Positions 1-6,935 of a DNA stretch of 19,295 bases are shown here, in pieces. Within the stretch, counting starts at the first letter, position 1, and each line of letters opens with the position of its first letter. The DNA lies in contig CAZGVW010000183.1 in assembly GCA_964529265.1 (NCBI GenBank), positions 1 to 19,295 on the forward strand, in the 5' to 3' direction. Both the position numbers and the translations under genes were made by a program. The stretch comes from CAZGVW01 sp964529265. GTDB lineage: Bacteria > Planctomycetota > Phycisphaerae > Phycisphaerales > UBA1924. The notes beneath the pieces are model-generated. The model did no database searches, was not told where the DNA came from, and saw nothing but the letters and a program-made list of their open reading frames with translations.

Positions 1-617
1 ACCCCGTCGAGCACATCCCCGGCGCCGTCATCCCCAGCGTCGGCGCTCATCCGAAGAACGTCATCTTCCTCACGGCCGACGCCTTCGGCGTCCTGCCGCC
101 CGTGAGCAAACTCACGCCCGAGCAGGCGATGTACTACTTCATCAACGGCTACACCTCGAAGCTCGCCGGCACCGAAGCTGGCGTCACCGAGCCGCAGCCC
201 AACTTCAGCCCCTGCTTCGGCGGCCCCTTCCTCCCGCGCCCGCCCCGCGTCTATGCCGAACTCCTCGCCGAGCGCATCCGCAAGCACAAGGCTCAGGTGT
301 GGCTCCTCAACACCGGCTGGTCCGGCGGCCCCTATGGCGTCGGCTCGCGCTTCAAACTCGCCTACACCCGCGCCATGGTCACCGCCATCCTCAACGGCTC
401 GCTCGCGAGCGCCAAGTTCGAGCCGGAGCCCTTCTTCGGCCTCCACATCCCGGCCGCCGTCCCCAGCGTTCCGAGCGAAGTCCTCTCGCCGAAGAACACC
501 TGGAAGAACAAGGCCGCCTACGACGAGAAGGCCAAAGACCTCGCCCGCCGCTTCCGCGAGAACGATAAGAAATACGACATGCCCGAGCCCGTCCGCGCCG
601 CGGGGCCCAAGGGCTAA
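1..617 (+). CDS. pckA: Phosphoenolpyruvate carboxykinase (ATP), C-terminal part
   Basis: This is the 3' end of a gene that begins before the window; the frame is open from base 3 to the TAA at 615-617, about 204 codons. It matches the C-terminal part of ATP-dependent PEP carboxykinase, which interconverts oxaloacetate plus ATP with PEP, CO2 and ADP in gluconeogenesis in the cytosol. Visible landmarks are the family signature FINGYTSKLAGTEAG (about nt 138-182), the following FSPCFGGPF, and the LLNTGWSGGPYGVG stretch, all in the order usual for the family. The ATP form, not the GTP form, is indicated by these motifs. The internal GTG at 102 is not a real start because homologous sequence (HIPGAVIPSVGAHPKNVIFL) continues upstream. 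The protein ends in a short basic tail. No convincing terminator is seen after the stop. Confidence 0.93.
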   Translation, partial: PVEHIPGAVIPSVGAHPKNVIFLTADAFGVLPPVSKLTPEQAMYYFINGYTSKLAGTEAGVTEPQPNFSPCFGGPFLPRPPRVYAELLAERIRKHKAQVWLLNTGWSGGPYGVGSRFKLAYTRAMVTAILNGSLASAKFEPEPFFGLHIPAAVPSVPSEVLSPKNTWKNKAAYDEKAKDLARRFRENDKKYDMPEPVRAAGPKG

Positions 618-874
618 GTCCAGCGACGACAAGCAGATCCGACCCGCGCCGGCGTACCCGCGCCATCCGTCGATTTGGCGCGCAGCGCGATCGAACCGCA
701 CGCCATTCCTGCGCGTCCGCCCTTGTTCTCCAGACAAGTCCTGTCATGCCCGCCGCCGATACGAGGGAGTCGCCCCGCGCGGGCCTCGATTCTCGGCGGG
801 TCTCAGCATCCCACACGCGGCGGATGCGCCCGCCGGACGTCCGCCCGCGCCCGCGGCAAAGCAGGAGCATCGGC

Positions 875-1720
875 ATGCACGCACACCGCGCCGCCGCAGC
901 CATCGCCATCGCCCTCTCGATCGCCGCCCCAGCCGCGGCCGGCGCGCAGCCCTATTCCGCAGGCGCCCAGACCCGCTCCATCCTCGCCCACGCCATGTCC
1001 AACTGCCCCGGCGATGAATGCCAGGACCAGCAGAACAACGCCGCCGCCGCCAACTTCTCCCTCTTCCATCAGGTCGTGAACGCCCAGGCCGCCTGGTCCC
1101 ACAAGAAAACCTTCGCCGGCGCCAGCGGAACCTGCTCCGCCATGCAGAAGAGCGAAGCCGGCGAGCGCTCCATCAACGCCGAAGGCATGTCCAGCGCCGG
1201 CGCCAGCCGCTCCGGATCCGCCGCCGACCCCGAAGCCTCCGCCCACGCCGTCTCCGAGTTCTCCATCACCTTCACGCTCGAAACCGCCCGCCGCGTCATG
1301 CTCCGCGCCGAACTCGTCGCGGGCGAAAAGTTCGATGGCGGCACCAGCGCTTCCCTCGCGCTCACCGGCCCCGAAGGCGAAATCGCCGCCGCGGCCATCA
1401 CCGGCGAGTTCTTCGGCGACTCCGAAGCCGTCTTCCTCCGCCCGCTCCTTGCGCCCGGCGAATACACGCTCACCGCCCGCGCCGAATCCAGCGCCGTCGC
1501 CGCCACGCCCTCCAAGGACTTCTTCCAATCCACCTACACGCTCGCCCTCTCCTTCACCCGGGGCGACGTCAACGGCGATGGCGCGGCGGACATTCAGGAC
1601 CTCAGCGAAATCCTCTCCTGGTGGGGGCTGAGCCACGGCCCCTCCGACCTCAACGACGACGGCGTCGTGGACGCCCGCGACCTCGCCTACCTGCTCGGCT
1701 GGTGGGGCAACCAGGCCTGA
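875..1720 (+). CDS. Secreted protein with C-terminal dockerin-like repeats
   Basis: A 281-residue exported protein of unknown function. The ATG at 875 is chosen because it has AGGAG 7 nt upstream and opens directly into a signal peptide (MHAHR, then an alanine/isoleucine-rich core, ending near AGAQ); the frame stays open upstream to 746 but that part is arginine/proline-rich and not protein-like. Residues about 30-125 are rich in Ser/Ala/Gln; about 125-225 look like a beta-sandwich of the pre-peptidase C-terminal sort (ending in a LAPGEYTLTARAES-type strand). The last ~53 residues hold two calcium-loop repeats, DVNGDGAADIQDL and DLNDDGVVDARDL, each followed by a short helix ending in WWG. Unlike the other dockerin tails in this window it ends in WWGNQA and lacks the terminal cysteine. 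It is convergent with the next gene, with one base between the stops. Confidence 0.82.
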   Translation: MHAHRAAAAIAIALSIAAPAAAGAQPYSAGAQTRSILAHAMSNCPGDECQDQQNNAAAANFSLFHQVVNAQAAWSHKKTFAGASGTCSAMQKSEAGERSINAEGMSSAGASRSGSAADPEASAHAVSEFSITFTLETARRVMLRAELVAGEKFDGGTSASLALTGPEGEIAAAAITGEFFGDSEAVFLRPLLAPGEYTLTARAESSAVAATPSKDFFQSTYTLALSFTRGDVNGDGAADIQDLSEILSWWGLSHGPSDLNDDGVVDARDLAYLLGWWGNQA

Positions 1721-1721
1721 T

Positions 1722-2918
1722 TCACGCCGCGCCCGTCACCCGGGGCTGCGCCGCCGGCGTCTCAACAACAGTCGCAGCGCGCTCGCCCTGACCCTGCGCC
1801 ATCGCCGCACACAACCGCTCCACCGGCGCCCGCACGCTCCCCGCAAAAAACCGGTCCAGCCGCTCGATCTGCTCCACGATCCACGCGCGGCCCTTCTCAT
1901 CCAGCGCCGAGAGATCCACGCGCCCACCCTCGATCTCCACCACCCGCTCGCCGCGCTCCAGCGCCCCCGCAAGCGCCGCCATCGGCGCCGCCTCACCCGC
2001 AACGAACCGGAAGTAGGGGATCAAGGGCAGCGGCGTATACCCCACCGGCCGGAACGGCGCCTTCCTGGGGCGTCCAAGCAGCCGCCAGTGGCTCACCAAC
2101 TGCGATGGATGCACCAACTGCTCCACGCTCAGTTCATGCACAACCGGCGTCTCCGCCGACCGCAACTGCACATCCCGCAGGATGTCGCACTCGATGCGCA
2201 TCCCGCGCCACCGCCGCACCCGATTGAACAGATCCACCGGCCGGAAGCGCTCCCGCACCATCGCCGCATCCACCAGCAGTTCGATCGTCATCAGCGCCGT
2301 GTCGCCGCCGAATGAGGCGTACGACCCGTCCTTCCGCAAACCCACGAACGGCGACCCCGTGCGGAGCGCCAGGTCGTAGTGCCGCTCCAGAAACTCCGGA
2401 TCCACGACCACCGCGTCGAAATCATGCAGCAGCGCATGCCGCGTGCGCGTCTCCGCCAGCCCCATCACCCACGTCAGCCAGCAATCCACCCAGTTCCACC
2501 GCACGATCGCCGATGCCCATCGCTGCCGCGCTCCATAATGCAGCGCCCGAGGCCGCAACCCGCCGAACCGCTCCAGCGTCCGCTCCACCGCGCCCGCGCC
2601 GAACATTTTGCGCATCATCCCCGGCGTCGCGTCGATCGCCAGAATCACCTCCGCGCACCGCGCCCGGTCCGATCGCTCCAGCGACACCAGCGGAATGTCC
2701 ACCAGCGGCCACAGCCGCCACGGCACGCCGATGACGATCGTGTACCCCTCCGCGGGCCGCTCCATCCGCCGCCATCCCGCCGCGGCGCGCAGCGCCGTCC
2801 GAATCGCCGCCCGCGTGCTCCACGCCGCCGCGTACTTCGGCCACGACCTGTATTTCTCCGCCGGATGGCTCACTGCAGCATGTGCTCCCGCCGCAGGTTC
2901 CGGCGACGCGCGCCGCAT
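1722..2918 (-). CDS. Uncharacterised protein, possible GT-A-fold glycosyltransferase
   Basis: A 398-residue protein with no signal peptide. I do not recognise a named family. The strand TIVIGVPWRL (residues 60-69), the conserved-looking region up to VILAIDATPG, and above all ALLHDFDAVVVDP (162-174, a DxD-like Asp166/Asp168 after a hydrophobic strand) resemble the nucleotide-sugar and metal-binding core of GT-A glycosyltransferases, so a sugar transferase is a reasonable inference and not a demonstrated one. A GGDTALMTIELL stretch follows. The ATG at 2918 is the most upstream start and has no clear Shine-Dalgarno; Met52 (2765) is an alternative that would remove a variable basic N-terminus. 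Codons are strongly G-ending, as in other minus-strand genes left of 16.4 kb. It stands alone, 221 bp downstream of the TPR gene, with a palindromic repeat in between. Confidence 0.72.
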   Translation of the reverse strand: MRRASPEPAAGAHAAVSHPAEKYRSWPKYAAAWSTRAAIRTALRAAAGWRRMERPAEGYTIVIGVPWRLWPLVDIPLVSLERSDRARCAEVILAIDATPGMMRKMFGAGAVERTLERFGGLRPRALHYGARQRWASAIVRWNWVDCWLTWVMGLAETRTRHALLHDFDAVVVDPEFLERHYDLALRTGSPFVGLRKDGSYASFGGDTALMTIELLVDAAMVRERFRPVDLFNRVRRWRGMRIECDILRDVQLRSAETPVVHELSVEQLVHPSQLVSHWRLLGRPRKAPFRPVGYTPLPLIPYFRFVAGEAAPMAALAGALERGERVVEIEGGRVDLSALDEKGRAWIVEQIERLDRFFAGSVRAPVERLCAAMAQGQGERAATVVETPAAQPRVTGAA

Positions 2919-3055
2919 TGCAAGAGGGGGCTGACCACGAATGCGCGCTTTTTCCGTGCGAACCCCGCCGGAACGAGGATTCTCGGACGCCCCGCCCCCG
3001 TCCCCGCTCCGCGACCGTCCGATCCGAACACCCCGAGCAGCGCCGCTTGGGGCGC

Positions 3056-3091
3056 CGTGGTGCAGCGGCTGCTCTGAGCCGCCGCACCACG
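3056..3091. repeat. Palindromic repeat, GTGGTGC family, copy B1
   Basis: An imperfect hairpin between the possible glycosyltransferase and the TPR gene. CGTGGTGC pairs with GCACCACG, there is one A/C mismatch, then GCGGCT pairs with AGCCGC around a 6-nt loop. The left flank GGGGCGC and the right end ACCACGACTC match the copies at 4125 and 6856. No T-tract follows on either strand, so it looks like a REP-type element and not an intrinsic terminator. Confidence 0.75.
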
Positions 3092-3139
3092 ACTCCCTCA
3101 GCGCCGCGCCGAATCGGCCCCCGCGGCCCCGACGCCGGC

Positions 3140-4051
3140 TCAGCCCTCCTCACCCTCGCGCTCCTCCCCGCGCCGCACGTACACCCCGTCGAAATACACC
3201 TCCCACGTCTCCCCGCCGTGCTTCGAGTGCTCGATCAACTGCCGCACCGTGCCGTCCGCACTTGGTGTGATCGACGCCCGTGCCTCCTGCACCTCACCCC
3301 CGCGCGGCGCATACGTCCCCGTGAACCGCATCGCCCCGTCCACGAACGCTCCCTCATAGCGCACCACGTTCCCCGATGCGTCCACCCACACCTGCTTCCA
3401 TTTCCCATCCGCAGGATCGACGAAGTTCATGCTCCGCCCGGTCCCGCCCCCGGCGCTCGTCCAGTGCTCGAGAATCAGAAACCCGTTCTCCGATCTCTCG
3501 ATCCGGTTCCTCCCCACGAGCGTCCCGCCCGGCGTGTACACGTCCCACTCGCCCACCCAGAAATCGAACGTGCGATACTTCTCCGCGGCTCTCAGCAACT
3601 GCTCCCGCAACTCACCAAACCGCGCCTCGCCCCTCAGCCCCGCCAGGTCCGTGTCCCGCTCGAACTGATCCACATCCAGGAACCCCGCCTCCAGCGCCCC
3701 CGCAAGCGCCTCCAGCGCCGCCTCCTTCCGCCCCAGCAATGCCTCTGCGCACGCCAGGTTGTACATCCCGCGCGATCTCAGGAACGGAAACTCCGCAACC
3801 TTCCTGTGCGCCTCCGCCGCACGCTCCACGTCGCCGCCCTCATGCAGCGCAATCGAAAGCCTCAGCCACGCGATCGGGTTCCGCGGCTGCTCCTCCACGA
3901 TCGCCCCATACGCCGCCGCCGCGTCGCCCCACTCCTGCGCCTGAAACAGCCCATCCGCCTCCTCCAGCGTCGGCGCCGCCGCCCCCGCGAAACTCACGAG
4001 CGCCGCCAGAACACCGTACGTCATCCATTGTCTCACATGCTCGCGCCGCAT
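3140..4051 (-). CDS. Exported TPR protein with FDFWVGEWDVY-type C-terminal domain
   Basis: A 303-residue protein. The start at 4051 is set by a perfect AGGAGG (plus-strand 4059-4064) 7 nt upstream and by the signal-peptide-like N-terminus that follows (hydrophobic residues about 12-26 ending AGAAAP); the open frame extends to 4168 but overlaps a palindromic repeat. Residues about 28-155 are alpha-helical with tetratricopeptide spacing (for example AWLRLSIALHEGGDVERAAE and MYNLACAEALLGRKEAALEA). Residues about 162-294 form a beta-rich domain that opens FDFWVGEWDVYTPGG and contains NRIERSENGFLILEHW, GGGTGRSMNF and WKQVWVD; I know this pattern from uncharacterised bacterial proteins, probably lipocalin- or DUF1579-like barrels, with no established activity. 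The tail is acidic (REEREGEEG). Function unknown; binding of a small hydrophobic ligand is a guess from fold. Confidence 0.82.
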   Translation of the reverse strand: MRREHVRQWMTYGVLAALVSFAGAAAPTLEEADGLFQAQEWGDAAAAYGAIVEEQPRNPIAWLRLSIALHEGGDVERAAEAHRKVAEFPFLRSRGMYNLACAEALLGRKEAALEALAGALEAGFLDVDQFERDTDLAGLRGEARFGELREQLLRAAEKYRTFDFWVGEWDVYTPGGTLVGRNRIERSENGFLILEHWTSAGGGTGRSMNFVDPADGKWKQVWVDASGNVVRYEGAFVDGAMRFTGTYAPRGGEVQEARASITPSADGTVRQLIEHSKHGGETWEVYFDGVYVRRGEEREGEEG

Positions 4052-4124
4052 CGCAGTCCCTCCTGTCCTCGCCCCAGCTGAGTCCCTTGGGCGTATTCGA
4101 CGGCCTCCAACCCCGAGGGGGTGC

Positions 4125-4156
4125 CGTGGTGCAGTGCTCGGAGCCGCTGCACCACG
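4125..4156. repeat. Palindromic repeat, GTGGTGC family, copy B2
   Basis: CGTGGTGCAG at 4125-4134 is the exact reverse complement of CTGCACCACG at 4147-4156, a 10-bp stem with a 12-nt loop. It lies between the TPR gene start and the DinB-like gene end, in the same orientation and with the same ACCACGACTC right end as copy B1. Confidence 0.8.
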
Positions 4157-4316
4157 ACTCACAGTCACACGAGCCGCCGGCGCGCGACAACGCCCGCCCC
4201 CTCATTCCGACGACCGAACCGCGTGCCGGTTCCGTGCCTTGGGTGGCATGGCCGCCGCTCTGGGCGGCTATGCGAATCCTCCCCACGCGCAACCCCACCC
4301 TCGCGCGCCACCCCCC

Positions 4317-4841
4317 TCACCTCGGCAATATCCCCAGATACTCCTTCCACACCCCAACCTCCCCCCGCAACTGAAAAGCCATCGCCTTCCCGATCTGCGC
4401 AATGTGGTGCAGGTCATGCACCACCCACGTCGCAATCAACTGCCCCAGCGTCACGGCCCCCAGCTCCGGATGCAGCCCCGGCCGCTCCAGATCCCCCGGC
4501 TTGAGCCCCAGCCCCCGCAGCGCCTTCACGTTCGCCGCCCGCAGCCGCCCGAACTCGCCCAGCAGATCCTCCATCCCCTTCCCGCGGCTGTCCTCCGCCT
4601 GCGCATGCCGATCGAACGGCTCAAACGCCCGCGCCGATCCATGTACCAGAATGATCCGCGCCCGCGGAATCCAGTCCGTCCTCTCACCGTGAATCAGGTG
4701 CCCCACGATGTCGAACGGGCTCCACGTCCCCTCCCCATAGTGCGCACGCATCCAGTCGTCCCGCACTCCGCTCAGCAGACACCGCAGCGATTCCGGCGTG
4801 CGCTCCAGAAAATCCGCCGCCGTCTCCACGTCCACACGCAT
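4317..4841 (-). CDS. DinB-like (four-helix, metal-binding) protein
   Basis: A 174-residue protein of the DinB/YfiT-like superfamily, four-helix bundles that bind a divalent metal through three histidines; characterised members include bacillithiol- or mycothiol-dependent transferases and isomerases. Visible features are WSPFDIVGHLIHGE (His48 in the usual first-ligand position) and, near residue 140, WVVHDLHHIAQI, which supplies the paired histidines. Length is typical. A GGAGGA Shine-Dalgarno (plus 4848-4853) sits 6 nt before the ATG. The start is 22 bp behind the stop of the TetR gene, so it should be the last gene of a thioredoxin-TetR-DinB operon, which makes a thiol-related role plausible but unproven. 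Substrate unknown. Confidence 0.87.
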   Translation of the reverse strand: MRVDVETAADFLERTPESLRCLLSGVRDDWMRAHYGEGTWSPFDIVGHLIHGERTDWIPRARIILVHGSARAFEPFDRHAQAEDSRGKGMEDLLGEFGRLRAANVKALRGLGLKPGDLERPGLHPELGAVTLGQLIATWVVHDLHHIAQIGKAMAFQLRGEVGVWKEYLGILPR

Positions 4842-4863
4842 GCCGGATCCTCCACGCGCCCGC

Positions 4864-5475
4864 TCACCCGCCCCGGGCCCGCCTCAGCAGCGCCTCCGCC
4901 GCGGATTTCGCCGCCGCCGCGGGACACTCCGAAGCCGAAAGCGCCCCGATCATCGCGCCGTCGATGAGCAGACCCACCTCGCGCGCCAGCGCCTCGCACT
5001 CCTTCACGCCCGCGTCCCGCGCAAGTCCGCACACATATTCATGCACCAGCCGCTTGTGACCCCTCACCACCTCGCGCGCCGGATGCTCCGGGTCCACGAT
5101 CTCCACCGCCGCGTTCAGAAACGCGCACCCTCGGAAATCAGCCTCCGCAAACCTGTCCCCCAAAGCGTCAAAGACCGCCGGCAGCCGCTCCTCCGGCCGC
5201 TTCGCCCGCCGCGCAACCTCCCCCGCCAGCCACGCCCGCCACTGCACGCCCCGCCGCTCCAGCACCGCCGCAATCAGCGCATCCTTCGACCGGAAATGGC
5301 TGTACAGCGTCGCCTTCGCCACGCCCGAGCGCTCGATGATCGTGTCCACGCCCGCCGCGCGGATCCCCTCCCTGTAAAACAACTCCGACGCCGCCTCGAG
5401 AATCCGCTCGCGCGCCGAAGGCCCCTCCACCTCGCCCATCCGCCTCGACATGGCCCCCTGCGCCGTCACATCCAT
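4864..5475 (-). CDS. TetR/AcrR-family transcriptional regulator
   Basis: A 203-residue repressor-type regulator. The N-terminal helix-turn-helix covers about residues 20-68 (ARERILEAASELFYREGI, then AGVDTIIERSGVAKATLYSH and FRSKDALI). The C-terminal ligand domain opens FRGCAFLN (Cys117) and continues NAAVEIVDPEHPAREV; further cysteines are at about 149, 160 and 184. The ATG at 5475 is chosen because its A is the last base of the thioredoxin TGA stop (TGATG), a classic translational-coupling junction; the frame is open further upstream, but that part reads the thioredoxin gene in another frame. Met9 and Met13 are alternatives. Its target is not shown. Candidates are its own operon and the palindrome upstream of the AhpD-like gene. 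The Gly-Cys at the start of the ligand domain invites a redox or electrophile sensing role by analogy with NemR, as inference. Confidence 0.9.
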   Translation of the reverse strand: MDVTAQGAMSRRMGEVEGPSARERILEAASELFYREGIRAAGVDTIIERSGVAKATLYSHFRSKDALIAAVLERRGVQWRAWLAGEVARRAKRPEERLPAVFDALGDRFAEADFRGCAFLNAAVEIVDPEHPAREVVRGHKRLVHEYVCGLARDAGVKECEALAREVGLLIDGAMIGALSASECPAAAAKSAAEALLRRARGG

Positions 5476-5816
5476 CACTCCCCGATCGCGCGCTCCAGCC
5501 GCTCCGCGATCGCCCCGGGGCTCGCCAGCCCGATCATCTGGTCCACAACCTCGCCGTTCTTGAAGATCAGCATCGTCGGGATCGATTGCACCCCGAACCG
5601 CTGCGCCAGCGCCGGACTCTCGTCCACGTTCACCTTCGCCACGATCGCGCGCCCCGCGAAATCCGTCGCCAGACGATCGATCGTCGGCCCCAGCGCCCGG
5701 CACGGCGGACACCACGGCGCCCAGAAATCCACCAGCACGGTCGCGCCCTCAGCGCCAACCTGCCCGTCAAACGACGACTCATTCAGATGCACAGTCTGAG
5801 ACTCATGGACCGACAT
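5475..5816 (-). CDS. Thioredoxin with WCPPC active site
   Basis: A complete 113-residue thioredoxin, a cytosolic disulfide reductase (no signal peptide). Strand VLVDFWAPWC leads into the active site Cys36-Pro-Pro-Cys39; the cis-proline loop is SIPTM, followed by LIFKNGEVVDQMIG, all in the normal places. The motif is WCPPC and not the common WCGPC of TrxA, which is expected to shift redox potential or partner choice. The start is supported by AAAGGAG (plus 5823-5829), 6 nt before ATG 5816. It is the first gene of the trx-tetR-dinB unit and its stop overlaps the TetR start by one base. Three hairpin repeats lie in its upstream region (5847-5980). Confidence 0.95.
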   Translation of the reverse strand: MSVHESQTVHLNESSFDGQVGAEGATVLVDFWAPWCPPCRALGPTIDRLATDFAGRAIVAKVNVDESPALAQRFGVQSIPTMLIFKNGEVVDQMIGLASPGAIAERLERAIGE

Positions 5817-5846
5817 GGTCCACTCCTTTCTTGTTGCACTTCCTCG

Positions 5847-5985
5847 GGCGCCACTGGTGGCTCGCCCACCAGCAAAAACTCAAACCGGGCGCCACTGGTG
5901 GCTAGTCCACCAGTGCGAAGACTCAGAGGAGATCCAACCACTGATCGGGTGCCACTGGTGGCTTGCCCACCAGTGGAAAGACTCA
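5847..5985. repeat. Three hairpin repeats of the CCACTGGTGG type
   Basis: Three copies of a palindromic unit in the leader of the thioredoxin operon. Copy 1: CTGGTGG 5854-5860, loop CTCGC, CCACCAG 5866-5872. Copy 2: CACTGGTGG 5893-5901, loop CTAGT, CCACCAGTG 5907-5915. Copy 3: CCACTGGTGG 5952-5961, loop CTTGC, CCACCAGTGG 5967-5976. Each is preceded by GGG(C/T)GCCA; copies 2 and 3 are followed by the near-identical GAAGACTCAG and AAAGACTCAG, copy 1 by AAAAACTCAA. Spacing is irregular (41 and 60 bp), and there is no unique spacer of constant length. The 66-codon frame across this stretch is only the repeat in translation. Confidence 0.88.
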
Positions 5986-6068
5986 GCGACATACAAACAC
6001 ACTCTCCAAGCATAACCCGTAATCCCGCCGCAACGCCGTCAAACGCCACAGCGGAAGTTCACACCCAA

Positions 6069-6614
6069 TCACGCCCCAGCCAACGCCGGAACCCGCGGAA
6101 AATCAATCTCCGGATCCGCAACGTGATTGAAATAGTTCGTGTACAGATTCAACGCCACGTTCCCCACCACCTCCGCGATCTCCCCATCCGTCAGCCCGCC
6201 CTTCCGCGCCTGCGCAAGGTCGGCCTCCGAAACATCTCCCCTCCCCTCCGTGATCTTCACCGCCAGCCCCACCGCCGCGGCTGCCTTCGGCTCACTCGCC
6301 TCGCCCCGCCGGCCCGCCTCCACGTCCTTGTCGCTCAGCCCGAACCCCTTTCCGATCGCCGTGTGCGCCGCCAGGCAGTACTCACACCCGCTCACCTCGC
6401 TCACCGCCAGCGCAATCTGCTCCCGGATCTTCCCCGAAAGCGATCCCTCCGCCAGCGCCCCGCTGAACGCCAGGTACGCATTCAGCGCCGCCGGCGAATG
6501 CGCCAGCGTCCGCATCATGTTGGGCGTCGCGCCCAGTTTCTTCTGCACCGCGCCCAGCAGATCCTTCGACTTCCCAGTCGCCTTCGCCGGATCAATCGCC
6601 GTGAGTCGAGCCAT
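6069..6614 (-). CDS. AhpD-like / carboxymuconolactone decarboxylase family peroxidase-related protein
   Basis: A 181-residue all-helical protein of the AhpD/CMD superfamily. The catalytic signature is EVSGCEYCLAAH: Glu73, Cys77, Cys80 and His84, the ExxxCxxCxxxH arrangement of alkyl-hydroperoxidases of the AhpD type, so thiol-based peroxide reduction is likely. The remainder (KIREQIALAVSEV before, GNVALNLYTNYFNHVADPEIDFP after) is typical of the single-domain peroxidase-related subgroup. ATG 6614 has AAAGGAG (plus 6624-6630) 9 nt upstream. A minus-strand TATACT box and a 14-bp palindrome lie about 85-100 bp upstream, suggesting its own repressor-controlled promoter. It is followed by the repeat-bearing leader of the thioredoxin gene on the same strand. 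Confidence 0.92.
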   Translation of the reverse strand: MARLTAIDPAKATGKSKDLLGAVQKKLGATPNMMRTLAHSPAALNAYLAFSGALAEGSLSGKIREQIALAVSEVSGCEYCLAAHTAIGKGFGLSDKDVEAGRRGEASEPKAAAAVGLAVKITEGRGDVSEADLAQARKGGLTDGEIAEVVGNVALNLYTNYFNHVADPEIDFPRVPALAGA

Positions 6615-6698
6615 GGTCAGAGACTCCTTTCCAGACAGGTGTTTTCACGTGCTCCGCATCCGCCGGAGCCCCCATTCCTGCGAAGCCCCTCGGAACAC

Positions 6699-6717
6699 AG
6701 TATACAGACCTGTCTGT
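6699..6717 (-). promoter_or_regulatory. Promoter -10 box with overlapping TetR-type operator candidate
   Basis: On the minus strand TATACT (plus 6699-6704) is a near-consensus -10 hexamer for the AhpD-like gene, about 85 bp before its ATG. Directly against it, sharing one base, is the perfect inverted repeat ACAGAC-CT-GTCTGT (6704-6717), which would fall in the -10/-35 spacer. The size and position suit a TetR-family operator. No good -35 hexamer is visible, and which of the two TetR proteins (if either) binds here is not shown. Confidence 0.5.
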
Positions 6718-6855
6718 CTGATGCCGCCCGACAGGCCAAGTTTCAGGCCCTCCCGTGCCACCTGTGCCACCGTGCCACCGCGTGCCGGAGTCTTCTAGCC
6801 CCACGACCACGTTTGGTCTATGATAGGGTAAGATCCCCGAATCGAAGGGGGGCGC

Positions 6856-6885
6856 CGTGGTGCAGCCGCCCTGGGCTGCACCACG
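6856..6885. repeat. Palindromic repeat, GTGGTGC family, copy B3
   Basis: The best copy of the family: CGTGGTGCAGCC at 6856-6867 pairs perfectly with GGCTGCACCACG at 6874-6885 around a 6-nt loop. It is preceded by GGGGGGCGC like the other copies. It lies 50 bp behind the peroxiredoxin stop and could help end or protect that transcript, but no T-tract follows. Confidence 0.85.
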
Positions 6886-6935
6886 AATATTGTCTCTGCC
6901 CGCCTCGAACCACCCCGTGGAGCGCTCTGGGGCTC

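Larger units (their letters stand above)
6615..6935. other. 321-bp gap between AhpD-like and peroxiredoxin genes
   Basis: No gene seen. From the left it holds the AhpD-like Shine-Dalgarno, the TATACT box and palindrome (6699-6717), an unremarkable stretch 6720-6840, and palindromic repeat copy B3 (6856-6885) just behind the peroxiredoxin stop. Confidence 0.7.

Noticed and set aside
2882..4081. Plus-strand open frame of 399 codons opposite the TPR gene.
   Set aside because: Runs through palindrome B1 and is the complement of a gene with an ideal Shine-Dalgarno and recognisable domains.
5478..5715. N-terminal extension of the first TetR regulator by about 80 residues.
   Set aside because: It reads the thioredoxin gene in another frame; the TGATG junction and family length support the start at 5475.
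5847..5985. Short CRISPR array in the thioredoxin leader.
   Set aside because: Copies are palindromic throughout, spacing is unequal (41 and 60 bp), flanks between copies are partly conserved, and no cas gene is near.
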